This document shows, piece by piece, positions 14,804-22,283 of a stretch of 35,334 nucleotides of DNA. The notes below the pieces were generated by a model. It worked only from the letters and a program-made list of their open reading frames with translations. It did not search any database and had not been told where the DNA came from. How positions within the stretch are numbered: position 1 is the stretch's first letter; each line of letters starts with the position of its first letter. The DNA lies in assembly GCA_023249475.1 (NCBI GenBank), contig JAHFCO010000025.1:1-35334 (forward strand), in the 5' to 3' direction. The stretch is from Bacillota bacterium. GTDB taxonomy: Bacteria; Bacillota_I; Bacilli_A; Erysipelotrichales; Erysipelotrichaceae. Position numbers and translations under genes: made by a program.

Positions 14804-14812
14804 TGCTAAAAT
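14804..14812 (+). promoter_or_regulatory. Extended -10 promoter of the MBL hydrolase gene
   Basis: TGC followed directly by TAAAAT (14807-14812) forms an extended -10 element 21 bases before the ATG at 14834. No convincing -35 is present, as is usual for extended -10 promoters. The bases 14662-14803 hold nothing else that I can identify. Confidence 0.5.
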
Positions 14813-14833
14813 GGGGAAAAGCGAGGTAAGGAT

Positions 14834-15553
14834 ATGAAGATTTCCGAAGGATTCGAAGTGTTGGTGATCCCTCAAGAGCACGGGGCGTATCACCTTTCCC
14901 TCCTGTTCACTGAAACGGAAGCCCTCTTGGTCGACACGGGGAATCCCGGACAGGAGGATGCATTGGAGAAAGCGCTAAACGAAGCGGGTCTTTCGCTTGA
15001 GCGCATCACGAAAATCGTCATCACCCATCACGACCGCGACCATATCGGAGGGTTGAGGGAACTACGGCGCAGACTTCCTAAGGTGAAAGTGTGGGCCCAA
15101 GTGGATGAAATCCCCTTCATCGACGGGAGCGTCCCCGCGCTGAAAATCCAGGACCTCGACCCGGTTTTCGATACCTTACCCGAAAAGAAGCAACTCTTCG
15201 TCACACAGATGAAGAAAATCTTCCCGTCGATCACCGCTCCGGTCGATTTCGGATTGAAGGATGGCGACGTGTTGGATTTCGATGGCGGCATCGACGTCAT
15301 CCATACACCGGGGCATACCTTGGGCCACATCTGCCTTTACCATCGAAAATCCAAAACCTTGATCGCCGGAGACGCCATGAACATCCAAGAAGGCAAGCTG
15401 ATCGGGGCCAACCCCGAGTTCACCCACGACCTTCGCGAAGCGGCGACTACGTTGAAGCGCTTATCCCATTATGATATCCAACGCATCGTTTCCTATCACG
15501 GCGGAATCTTCGAAGACCATCCCGATCAAGCCATCCTCTCCTTAACACACTAA
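14834..15553 (+). CDS. Metallo-beta-lactamase-fold hydrolase
   Basis: A 239-residue metallohydrolase with the signature THHDRDHIGG (64-73). Metal ligands are H65, D67, D69 and H70, the HxDxDH variant common in YflN-like proteins. Also present are H157 and H161 in HTPGHTLGH (157-165), D180 in IAGDAM and a late histidine in YHGG. The domain fills the whole protein. The substrate cannot be told from sequence; relatives include glyoxalase-II-like, lactonase-like and phosphodiesterase-like enzymes. The ATG has GAGGTAAGGAT upstream. It is a single-gene unit with its own extended -10 promoter and terminator. Confidence 0.93.
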   Translation: MKISEGFEVLVIPQEHGAYHLSLLFTETEALLVDTGNPGQEDALEKALNEAGLSLERITKIVITHHDRDHIGGLRELRRRLPKVKVWAQVDEIPFIDGSVPALKIQDLDPVFDTLPEKKQLFVTQMKKIFPSITAPVDFGLKDGDVLDFDGGIDVIHTPGHTLGHICLYHRKSKTLIAGDAMNIQEGKLIGANPEFTHDLREAATTLKRLSHYDIQRIVSYHGGIFEDHPDQAILSLTH

Positions 15554-15576
15554 CGGCCCCTTGCGAGGCCGTTTTT
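15552..15576 (+). terminator. Terminator of the MBL hydrolase gene
   Basis: AACGGCC (15552-15558) and GGCCGTT (15567-15573) form a 7-bp stem around an 8-base loop, followed by a T-run. It begins at the stop codon and lies just before the convergent flavodoxin gene ends. Confidence 0.9.
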
Positions 15577-15580
15577 CATG

Positions 15581-16039
15581 TTAGTGCAGTTGTTTCGCCC
15601 ATTCTTGGGCACGAAGAATTTCACCGTCTTTCAGAGGACCTTCCTTGTCGAGAACGAAGAACGCCTTCGTCCCGACGGATTGCCCGCCTTTTGAGACCAG
15701 GATCTTCAGGATTTTCTCCCCGGCGTAACCGAAGAACTTCACCATCGTCGACAACACCTTACTGTCGACGACCCCGACATCGACCCGCGTATCGAAGGAT
15801 GCGACACGCACGGAACGAAGCGAATCGGATGGAAGGGAGCGCAGGAACGAGTTGAGGGTGGGCATGGCGTTGAACGCGCGGGTCGGTGATCCGACCACCA
15901 GCAAATCGACGTTCAAGTCGTCGGGTTTTACGGTGGAAACATGTTTCAGAGAGGATGTTTCACCCAAACCGTCGACGATCGCCCTGGCGATTTTCTCCGT
16001 ATTTCCGAATACGGAATCATAGATGACCAATGATTTCAT
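15581..16039 (-). CDS. Flavodoxin-family protein
   Basis: A 152-residue FMN-binding electron carrier. The N-terminal strand and phosphate-binding loop are clear: SLVIYDSVFGNTEKIA (3-18), with the expected Ser/Gly-Asn-Thr residues. DLLVVGSPTRAFNAMPT (45-61) matches the second FMN loop, followed by the third, VASFDTR. The C-terminal segment contains VSKGGQSVGTKAFFV, as in flavodoxin-like oxidoreductases. The aromatic residues that stack on FMN in classic flavodoxins are not obvious, so it may be a diverged member. GGAGGTTTCGTT precedes the ATG. It is the second gene after the LURP-one-like gene (41-base gap). Confidence 0.88.
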   Translation of the reverse strand: MKSLVIYDSVFGNTEKIARAIVDGLGETSSLKHVSTVKPDDLNVDLLVVGSPTRAFNAMPTLNSFLRSLPSDSLRSVRVASFDTRVDVGVVDSKVLSTMVKFFGYAGEKILKILVSKGGQSVGTKAFFVLDKEGPLKDGEILRAQEWAKQLH

Positions 16040-16080
16040 AACGAAACCTCCTTGAGGATGACCTCGAAATCACGGAAGGA

Positions 16081-16575
16081 CTAATGGTTGTTGGTGGAGG
16101 AATTGGCGCGTTGTTGGGACATGACCGCATCGATCGCCAAGACGACGGCCAAGGCCGGCACTTCGTTCTTACTGTCGGGGACGTTCAAGACATAGGTGTC
16201 CCCCCAGGTGAACCATTGCTTGCTGATTTCGACGACCGGACCTTCTTCCGCATAGACGGCGTATTCATGTCCGCTGAAATTCCCTTCGACCTTCCAATCC
16301 AAGCCCAGAATATCGTACTTCGGTTTCAAGATGGAAAACTTCGCCTTGATTTCGGCGACTTCTTCCCCGTTGATCGTAACGAAGAAACGTGGCAATAGGC
16401 TTAGTACTTTTTGGTGGATATAGGCGAGTTCGTTCCCGCTCAGATCGAGAAGGTGCAGTTTCTTGCCAAGCGAGAACACTTCCCCTTCGACTTTATAACG
16501 TTCATTCCCCGCTTCATCGTACACCGTAAACTTGTCGCCCCAAGAGAAGACTTTTTGTTTGATGAGTAGTTTCAT
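16081..16575 (-). CDS. LURP-one-related (YxjI-like) beta-barrel protein
   Basis: A 164-residue protein of the LURP-one/tubby-like fold: KLLIKQKVFSWGDKFTVYD (2-20), then FSLGKKLHLLD, NELAYIHQKVLSLLPRFFV and the C-terminal TWGDTYVLNV. These are repeated W/Y-rich strands of a 12-stranded barrel around one helix. Family members are small, often next to signalling or phospholipid genes; no biochemical role is established. A longer in-frame start at 16617 exists, but the ATG at 16575 has GGAGGTTTACT directly upstream and aligns with YxjI-like starts. It forms an operon with the flavodoxin gene. Confidence 0.88.
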   Translation of the reverse strand: MKLLIKQKVFSWGDKFTVYDEAGNERYKVEGEVFSLGKKLHLLDLSGNELAYIHQKVLSLLPRFFVTINGEEVAEIKAKFSILKPKYDILGLDWKVEGNFSGHEYAVYAEEGPVVEISKQWFTWGDTYVLNVPDSKNEVPALAVVLAIDAVMSQQRANSSTNNH

Positions 16576-16594
16576 AGTAAACCTCCGTGATTCC

Positions 16595-16600
16595 ATTATA
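16595..16600 (-). promoter_or_regulatory. -10 element of the LURP-one/flavodoxin operon
   Basis: A perfect TATAAT on the minus strand lies 19 bases before the LURP-one ATG. At the 17-base position the -35 is poor, so activation by a regulator is possible. Confidence 0.5.
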
Positions 16601-16650
16601 TCCTTTTTATTTCGCATTTTCCTTAAGATTTCATCGGGTAATCAAGTGGA

Positions 16651-18057
16651 TCAGTCGTGTTCCACGACATCGTTGAAGCGCAGGATGAAGACGCATCCGC
16701 CTTCTTGGTTGCTCTCGCACCGGATTTGACCCCCATGCATTTCGACGACCTTCTTGACGATCGACAAGCCCAGCCCCGTCGACCCGCTCCCTACCTGCTT
16801 CGATGTCGTGAATCGATCGAATAACGTCGGGATCAATAGCGGGTCGATTCCGACCCCGTCGTCTTCAACCCTCACTTCAAACCCTTCCTTATCCTGACTC
16901 GCCGAAATGCCGATCGTAATCGGTCTTTCGTTGTGTTGGATCGCATTGGTGACCAGATTCGTAAACACCCGATCCATCCACGCCGGATCGATTTCAAGAC
17001 CGAAATACCCGTCGGGGATGTCGATGCGTACGCCGCATCCGGCTTGTTCGATGACGGGAAGCAGGTCGGCGATCGTCATGCGAAGGTATTCATAGCCGTT
17101 CACCTTGGTTTTCTTCATCTTGAATTCGGCGCTCTCCAAGGTTGATAGATCGAACAACGAATCGATCAGTGTCTTTGCGCGTAACCCGTGGTTTTTGATC
17201 AGGGAGGAAAATTGATGTTGCTGCTGCGGAGTGGTTTCCTGATTCGTCAGGATGTCCGCGAACCCCAGGATGACGGACAACGGATTGCGTAAATCATGCG
17301 AGATGTCGAGGATCAACTGTTGCCGTTTCTCTTGCGCAACCACCAACGCGTCTTCCTTCTTCTCGACTTCTTCCGCCATCTCGTTAAACAACTCCCCGAC
17401 CGCTTCGAACTCTTTCGATGCTTTCATTACGACCCGGTGGGAATAATTCCCTTGCTTGATTTGCGTAACGGCCTCGGATAGTTTGCGGATCGGTTTCAAA
17501 AACTGCCGCGAACCGATTCTCGACAAGACGACCACACCGAAGCTCAACAGCAATCCAAGGAGAATCAGCATCGAAAAAATCGCGTTCATGACCGCGTCCT
17601 TGTCGTTGGACTCGTAGGCTTTATTTGCGACGATCGCAAGGTCGATGCGCAACGACGTCGGGAAGACAACGACGACCCACCCCTGCAATGCTTCGCTATA
17701 TTCGATCTGAAGGCTATACGGAAGTCCGACTTTTCGCGAATCGGTTAAGAATCGGGTGAATTCCTGCGTACTCATCGCTTTGGTTCCAAAAGGATCGATC
17801 CCGCCTAAATGATCCAACCTCAGGTTCGAATTGATGAAGTAGACCCCGCCGTTCACTTCGGCGATTTCCGCGATGGCGGATTCTTCCATTTCGTTTTGGA
17901 TGAGAAAGCTCGGTGGGAACCGGTCTTTCACCAGGTTCTGCGACAAGATGTGATTGACGAAGTCCGTCATCGCCAACCCGACGAAAAGGACCAGGACGAT
18001 AAATACAAGAAGATAGACATAGTTCCGCAAGACCTGCGTATTGACCCGGCTTCTCAT
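16651..18057 (-). CDS. Sensor histidine kinase (second two-component system)
   Basis: A 468-residue membrane kinase: TM1 (about 12-32), extracellular sensor (33-157), TM2 (about 158-179), HAMP (about 181-235), HisKA with H254 in DISHDLRNPL, N-box N371 in NLVTNAIQHN, G1 box DDGVG (399-403) and STGLGL (426-431). There is no PAS domain. It overlaps its response regulator by four bases (ATGA), so the two are produced together. The short sensor domain contains no motif I recognise. Given the envelope-type genes across the divergent promoter, a cell-wall or membrane signal is likely, by inference. Confidence 0.93.
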   Translation of the reverse strand: MRSRVNTQVLRNYVYLLVFIVLVLFVGLAMTDFVNHILSQNLVKDRFPPSFLIQNEMEESAIAEIAEVNGGVYFINSNLRLDHLGGIDPFGTKAMSTQEFTRFLTDSRKVGLPYSLQIEYSEALQGWVVVVFPTSLRIDLAIVANKAYESNDKDAVMNAIFSMLILLGLLLSFGVVVLSRIGSRQFLKPIRKLSEAVTQIKQGNYSHRVVMKASKEFEAVGELFNEMAEEVEKKEDALVVAQEKRQQLILDISHDLRNPLSVILGFADILTNQETTPQQQHQFSSLIKNHGLRAKTLIDSLFDLSTLESAEFKMKKTKVNGYEYLRMTIADLLPVIEQAGCGVRIDIPDGYFGLEIDPAWMDRVFTNLVTNAIQHNERPITIGISASQDKEGFEVRVEDDGVGIDPLLIPTLFDRFTTSKQVGSGSTGLGLSIVKKVVEMHGGQIRCESNQEGGCVFILRFNDVVEHD

Positions 18058-18737
18058 GAGTTGTCCTTACGAAAACGATAACCAAGGCCATGGATCGTTT
18101 GGATATAGGCGATGTCTTGTTTATTGTCGTCGATGAGCTTGCGCAGATGGCTGATGTGGACCATCACCGTGTTGTCATCCATATAAGAATCCTGATGCCA
18201 GATCGCTTCATACAGCTGCGCTTTGGTGAAGACGCGACCGGGGTGTTCCATGAAGTGTTTCAACAACAAATACTCCTTCGTGTTCATTTGGATCAAGGTC
18301 CCGTCGACCGTGACCGTACAAGCGATGGTATCCAACACGATTCCTCCGATCCGAATCCGTTGAGCGGCTTCGGTTTCACGATGCGTCCTACGATAAATCG
18401 CTTCGATCCGTGCGATGAGTTCTGAAATCGCGAACGGCTTCACCAGATAGTCATCGGCACCCAGGCCGAACCCGAGCACCTTGTCCATCTCCTCCCCGCG
18501 GGATGTAATGAACACCCAGGGGATGTCGGATTTCTCGCGAACACGGCGCAACAGGTTCAAGCCGTCGAGCCCCGGCATCATGATGTCGCACAACACAAGG
18601 TCGAACGGATCTTGGGATAAATTCTCGAGTGCTTTTATGCCATCATTGGCGATCACAACCGAATGTCCCGCTTTTTGGAGTTCAAATTGCATCAGGAAAG
18701 CCAGGTCTTTTTCATCTTCAGCCACCAGGATTCGCAT
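18054..18737 (-). CDS. OmpR/PhoB family response regulator (second system)
   Basis: A DNA-binding response regulator of 227 residues from the ATG at 18737. An in-frame GTG 12 bases upstream (18749) is possible, but GAGGGACCCT fits the ATG better. Numbered from the ATG, the phospho-acceptor is D51 in LCDIMMPG, the switch residues lie in FITSRG, and the conserved lysine is K100 in LVKPF. The C-terminal winged helix includes NTKEYLLLKHFMEHPGRVFT and MVHISHLRKLIDD, ending HGLGYRF. It is probably the factor that binds the phased TTTAAG repeats found 80-120 bases upstream, next to the divergent methyltransferase gene. Confidence 0.95.
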   Translation of the reverse strand: MRILVAEDEKDLAFLMQFELQKAGHSVVIANDGIKALENLSQDPFDLVLCDIMMPGLDGLNLLRRVREKSDIPWVFITSRGEEMDKVLGFGLGADDYLVKPFAISELIARIEAIYRRTHRETEAAQRIRIGGIVLDTIACTVTVDGTLIQMNTKEYLLLKHFMEHPGRVFTKAQLYEAIWHQDSYMDDNTVMVHISHLRKLIDDNKQDIAYIQTIHGLGYRFRKDNS

Positions 18738-18764
18738 AGGGTCCCTCACTCATCGCTTTTCCCC

Positions 18765-18793
18765 ATTATAGAAGATGGCCAAAGGCAATGCAA
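18765..18793 (-). promoter_or_regulatory. Promoter of the second two-component operon
   Basis: On the minus strand TTGCAT (18788-18793), 17 bases, TATAAT (18765-18770). The regulator ATG follows 28 bases after the -10. Confidence 0.8.
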
Positions 18794-18818
18794 TTGACGA
18801 AACGGGGGATGGGCATGG

Positions 18819-18857
18819 TTTAAGGAATATTTAAGATTCATGCGGTTTCGATTTAAG
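18819..18857 (+). promoter_or_regulatory. Phased TTTAAG direct repeats, probable response-regulator site
   Basis: TTTAAG occurs at 18819-18824, 18830-18835 and 18852-18857, so successive starts are 11 and 22 bases apart. All copies face the same side of the helix, the arrangement recognised by OmpR/PhoB-type dimers. The first two lie upstream of the -35 region of the plus-strand promoter, and the third falls inside its spacer. The divergent response-regulator gene is the obvious candidate binder. Confidence 0.68.
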
Positions 18858-18867
18858 AATCCCTGGC

Positions 18868-18873
18868 TATAAT
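18868..18873 (+). promoter_or_regulatory. -10 element of the methyltransferase/serine hydrolase operon
   Basis: A perfect TATAAT, 28 bases before the ATG at 18901. The -35 at 17 bases (GTTTCG) is poor, which together with the upstream direct repeats suggests an activator-dependent promoter. Confidence 0.7.
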
Positions 18874-18900
18874 CACGATGTACTTTACAGGAGGTTCCCT

Positions 18901-19512
18901 ATGTTTCAACTTGACTCGCATTATTATGATTTGTTTGGCGTCGTATTCTTCAGCGCACTTTATTCGGCCGTCTTACTGTTGTCCCCCTATTATCGCAAAA
19001 TGTCCGCCAAGCCAAAAAAAGCCTACTTCGCCTTCGTCCTCGCGTTTGCGATCGAGATGCACGGCATCCCCTTCAGCATGCTGGTGATTTCATGGTTGTT
19101 CAATAAATCGTTGCCCATGGGTTTCCTTTGGGGTCATACCTTGTTCCCTTACATCGGCTACTGGGGCATGTACATCAACATCGCCTTGGCGATCACCGCA
19201 CTCCTTATCATAAGCAATGGGTGGAAGAACATCTATAAGCACTATTGGTCGAAACCCGAGGGTCAAGGCGAACTGGTCACCTCCGGCATCTACCGCTATA
19301 TCCGCCATCCCCAATATACCGGCTTGTTCCTACTGAGCCTTGGCATGCTGATCGAATGGGTCACCCTTCCTTTGCTTCTCATGTTCCCGATCATCGTCGT
19401 GATGTATAGCCGACTCGCGGATCGCGAAGAAGAAGACATGGTCAAGGAATTCGGTGATGAATACATCCACTACAGAAAGAGAACGAAACGGTTCATTCCG
19501 TTTCTATGGTGA
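18901..19512 (+). CDS. Integral membrane methyltransferase, isoprenylcysteine/phospholipid type
   Basis: A 203-residue membrane protein with about five hydrophobic segments (around 12-32, 43-65, 78-108, 143-170). The C-terminal SAM-binding signature of the ICMT/PEMT family is intact: GIYRYIRHPQYTG (129-141), then ADREEEDM with the conserved paired glutamates and DEYIHYRKRTKRFIPF. Bacterial members methylate lipid or small-molecule targets, most of them unknown. GGAGG lies before the ATG. It is the first gene of a two-gene operon with a membrane-bound serine hydrolase, divergent from a two-component system. Confidence 0.9.
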   Translation: MFQLDSHYYDLFGVVFFSALYSAVLLLSPYYRKMSAKPKKAYFAFVLAFAIEMHGIPFSMLVISWLFNKSLPMGFLWGHTLFPYIGYWGMYINIALAITALLIISNGWKNIYKHYWSKPEGQGELVTSGIYRYIRHPQYTGLFLLSLGMLIEWVTLPLLLMFPIIVVMYSRLADREEEDMVKEFGDEYIHYRKRTKRFIPFLW

Positions 19513-19515
19513 TCT

Positions 19516-21228
19516 ATGAATAAAATACTTATGAGCGTCATGTTGTTGATCGGTTTATGTTTATCCACCTTGAATTTGCAGGCAAGTACGGAGGATCCAA
19601 GTCTTCCGCAGAGTCTGAGCCCCTACATCGGGGATGCCACCGGCGTCATCTATGCGGTGATCGACGATGAGGATGAATATGTCGGGGCGATGGGGTATGC
19701 GGACAAGGAAAACGAAATTCTCGCAGATCCCACTGAGACGGCGTTTCGCATCGGTTCCATTTCCAAAACCTTCGTCGCGATCGCGGTCCTACAATTGGTG
19801 GACCAAGGATTGCTTGATCTGCATGAAGACATCACACGCTATCTTCCGTCGGAATTCCACTTCAGTTATCCGATCACGCTCCATCATCTCCTGACGCATA
19901 CGGCCGGATTTGAAGACTTGATCAGCGGCATCGTCGTCATGGATGAAGAAGACCTTCTTCCCCTGCATTCCAGTTTGCTACGTTATCAACCTTCCCAGAC
20001 CTTCAAACCATCATCGATCGTTTCCTATTCCAACTATGGCTTGGCGCTGGCCGGATACATCGTCGAGCGCGTCACCCGCATGAGTTTGATCGAATACAGC
20101 GATCGATACATCTTTGAACCCTTGGGGATGTCGAATACGACCTTCGACCCAAACGATGCCGATACTTTGATCTCGCAAGCCTACGACATGGATGGCAATG
20201 CGCGTTTCGAACCGATCATCAACCTCTACCCCGAAGGTTCGGTCGTCAGTACCGCCCAGGATATGCTGAAGTATATGCGTTGGTGCCTCCAACCAACGGG
20301 AGGGATCTTGAGCGACGAGAGTAAGGAGAAACTCTTTTCTACGCAATACGTCTCATCTTCGGAATTCCTTGGGATTTCCTACACCTGGAACCTTCACCTA
20401 AAGAACGGCCATCGCGTGATTGAGAAACGAGGGGAAACCGGGAATTTCAATTCACAGATCATCCTGCTTCCGGAAGACAACACGGCATTGTTTCTTTCGT
20501 TCAATTCGCCGTTGCCATGGAAGCAAATCCACTCGATCGTCGATGACTTTCTTGCGCCGATCCTTTCCTCTTCGGTCGCCACCGACTCCCTGCCCCCGGA
20601 AATATCCCTGGACATCGCCGGGACATACCGTGCCGCCCGATCCAATTTCACGACGATCGAGAAACTCTATAGTTTCCTGATTCCCGACCGAACGGTCTCC
20701 ATCACCGGCGATGTGTATCGCGGGTTTACGATGAACGGAGAGCCCATGACCAACATCGGACGGAACTATTATTCATCGCCATTGGGAAACGTGAAGTTCA
20801 TCGAGAAGGACAGAGAGATGGTCTTGTTGACCGACAGTGCCTTGAGTTATGTCCAAGCCCCACCCCTGGAGAATCCACAGTGGCAGTGGATCGCTTTGGT
20901 TTCCTACCTTCTTCTGTCCATACTCCTTGTCGTCTTATCGATCCGTTCACTTTGGATGACCCGCCATCTTCGTCTCTTGGACCTCTATGCCTTCGCAACG
21001 TTCTTCTTCCTCATCGGACTCGTCAATTGCCTAAACAATGCGATTTCCGCTTACAATCTCCTTCAGCATTCCTCATCCATTCAGTTCTATACCCTTGCCT
21101 CCATCGTTTCGACGCTAGCCTTCGTAGTCACTCTCCTAGCCAAGAAACACTTCATACAAGCCACCTTGGTAAGTACGATCGCTACGGGATTCATCGCCTT
21201 CTCGCTCATCAATCATTTGATTCGCTGA
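19516..21228 (+). CDS. Membrane-anchored serine hydrolase, class C beta-lactamase/PBP4* family
   Basis: A 570-residue protein. A signal peptide (1-24) leads into a beta-lactamase-fold domain (about 33-345) with catalytic SISK (S81, K84) in RIGSISKTF and the YSN motif (Y171). The third motif, normally HxG or KTG, appears as KRGETGNF and is not canonical. A small beta-rich domain follows (about 365-450), then four transmembrane helices (about 459-567). The layout resembles Firmicutes FmtA/Pbp-like esterases that act on envelope polymers; antibiotic resistance is not implied. No clear ribosome binding site exists, since the ATG follows the upstream stop by 3 bases and probably depends on translational coupling. 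Confidence 0.9.
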   Translation: MNKILMSVMLLIGLCLSTLNLQASTEDPSLPQSLSPYIGDATGVIYAVIDDEDEYVGAMGYADKENEILADPTETAFRIGSISKTFVAIAVLQLVDQGLLDLHEDITRYLPSEFHFSYPITLHHLLTHTAGFEDLISGIVVMDEEDLLPLHSSLLRYQPSQTFKPSSIVSYSNYGLALAGYIVERVTRMSLIEYSDRYIFEPLGMSNTTFDPNDADTLISQAYDMDGNARFEPIINLYPEGSVVSTAQDMLKYMRWCLQPTGGILSDESKEKLFSTQYVSSSEFLGISYTWNLHLKNGHRVIEKRGETGNFNSQIILLPEDNTALFLSFNSPLPWKQIHSIVDDFLAPILSSSVATDSLPPEISLDIAGTYRAARSNFTTIEKLYSFLIPDRTVSITGDVYRGFTMNGEPMTNIGRNYYSSPLGNVKFIEKDREMVLLTDSALSYVQAPPLENPQWQWIALVSYLLLSILLVVLSIRSLWMTRHLRLLDLYAFATFFFLIGLVNCLNNAISAYNLLQHSSSIQFYTLASIVSTLAFVVTLLAKKHFIQATLVSTIATGFIAFSLINHLIR

Positions 21229-21260
21229 TTCATCCGTTTCAATGATCCTTCATTGCATAA

Positions 21261-21298
21261 ACAAACATCCCTTATCGACAATGATAAGGGATGTTTGT
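21261..21298. terminator. Long-stem terminator shared by convergent genes
   Basis: ACAAACATCCCTTATC (21261-21276) and GATAAGGGATGTTTGT (21283-21298) form a perfect 16-bp stem with a 6-base loop. It lies between the convergent serine hydrolase and alpha/beta hydrolase genes; T-rich flanks exist on both sides, so it can serve both. Confidence 0.9.
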
Positions 21299-21309
21299 CT
21301 TGTTTGACG

Positions 21310-22215
21310 TTATTTCAGAACGCGATCGAGAAAAGCGAACACGCGATCGATGTTGGCTTGGCTGGCGAACTGCGGGTCGCCATGATCCGCCCCTTTTAAG
21401 ATCGAGAATTCGACGCGGTTTTCACCGGCGACTTCCTTCAACTTTTCGGCGAACGCGATGGATTGCTGGACGGGGACCAAGTGATCGACATCCCCGTGTT
21501 GAATCAGGAAGAACGGCGAGTCCGGATGGACATAGGTCATCGGGTTCGCTTGCACCACGACGCTCGGGTCGAGCTTGGTGATCTGCCCACCCATGTATAA
21601 CGATTCAGGTGAATCGGCCTCGCTGTGATTCTGGGGACCCAATCCGTTCTGTGCGAGTTGGTTGTCCATCGCCAGGAAATCCGTAGGGCCGAACCAGTCG
21701 ACACAGGCGTTTACCTGGGTGTCGAACTCGGGATGCCCTAACCCCAAGTCATCCAATTCAAGGTTTTTCGGGGTGAGCGCGATCATCGCGCTTAGGTTCC
21801 CGCCGGCGGATCCACCGACCACGGCGATTCGATTCCGATCGAATCCATAGGTGTCCGCCATCGCTTTGATGAACCGAACCGCCGCCTTGCAATCGTGGAC
21901 GGCCGCGGGGAATTTCGCTTCATCGCTTAACCTGTAGTTGATGCTGACGACCGCATATCCGCGTTTGAGTCCTTCCAGGTAGGGGGTCAGTTGATGATCC
22001 CGTTTATCCCCTTTTTTAAAGGCTCCGCCATGGATGTGGATCAACACGGGGAATTTCCCTTCCGCTTTATCCGGAAGATAGATGTCCAAGGTTTGCGATT
22101 TCGATACGAAAGCATACGGGATATCCAAATGCTTGATTTCAATCATTGAGATATCCGCCGGTTTCTTCTTCGTTCTCTCTGACGAGTAGGCCGGGATCAT
22201 GTCGTCTTTTTTCAT
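21310..22215 (-). CDS. Alpha/beta hydrolase, carboxylesterase/lipase (BD-FAE-like)
   Basis: A 301-residue esterase-type enzyme, numbered from the ATG at 22215. The oxyanion-hole motif HIHGGAFKKG (60-69) and nucleophile elbow GGSAGGN (134-140, S136) are clear. The acid is D242 or D244 in QHGDVDHLVP and the histidine is H278 in GADHGD. This pattern is that of acetylesterases and feruloyl-type esterases, which often remove acyl groups from plant sugars. A longer frame starts at 22257, but AAGGATGAAGAAACG precedes the chosen ATG and the extra residues overlap the hairpin. It follows the PTS EIIC gene, so deacylation of an imported sugar is a reasonable inference. Confidence 0.92.
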   Translation of the reverse strand: MKKDDMIPAYSSERTKKKPADISMIEIKHLDIPYAFVSKSQTLDIYLPDKAEGKFPVLIHIHGGAFKKGDKRDHQLTPYLEGLKRGYAVVSINYRLSDEAKFPAAVHDCKAAVRFIKAMADTYGFDRNRIAVVGGSAGGNLSAMIALTPKNLELDDLGLGHPEFDTQVNACVDWFGPTDFLAMDNQLAQNGLGPQNHSEADSPESLYMGGQITKLDPSVVVQANPMTYVHPDSPFFLIQHGDVDHLVPVQQSIAFAEKLKEVAGENRVEFSILKGADHGDPQFASQANIDRVFAFLDRVLK

Positions 22216-22231
22216 CGTTTCTTCATCCTTT

Positions 22232-22264
22232 CGAGAAAAATGTGCACTGACATGCACACTTTTC
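22232..22264 (-). terminator. Weak terminator between EIIC and hydrolase genes
   Basis: On the minus strand TGTGCA (22253-22258) and TGCACA (22241-22246) pair around TGTCAG and can be extended by G-U and A-T pairs to about 10 bp, followed by TTTTTC. It would reduce, not abolish, readthrough from EIIC into the esterase. It may instead be an operator dyad. Confidence 0.5.
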
Positions 22265-22283
22265 GAGTTGACTTGATGTCGCT

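Noticed and set aside
16660-16678. GTCGTG/CACGAC hairpin at the end of the second kinase gene as a terminator
   Set aside because: The stem is only 6 bp with a 3-base loop and no T-tract on the minus strand.
19516-21228. A true antibiotic-resistance beta-lactamase
   Set aside because: The domain has SxxK and YSN but lacks a canonical KTG and carries four membrane helices; this is the pattern of envelope esterase/peptidase-like relatives.
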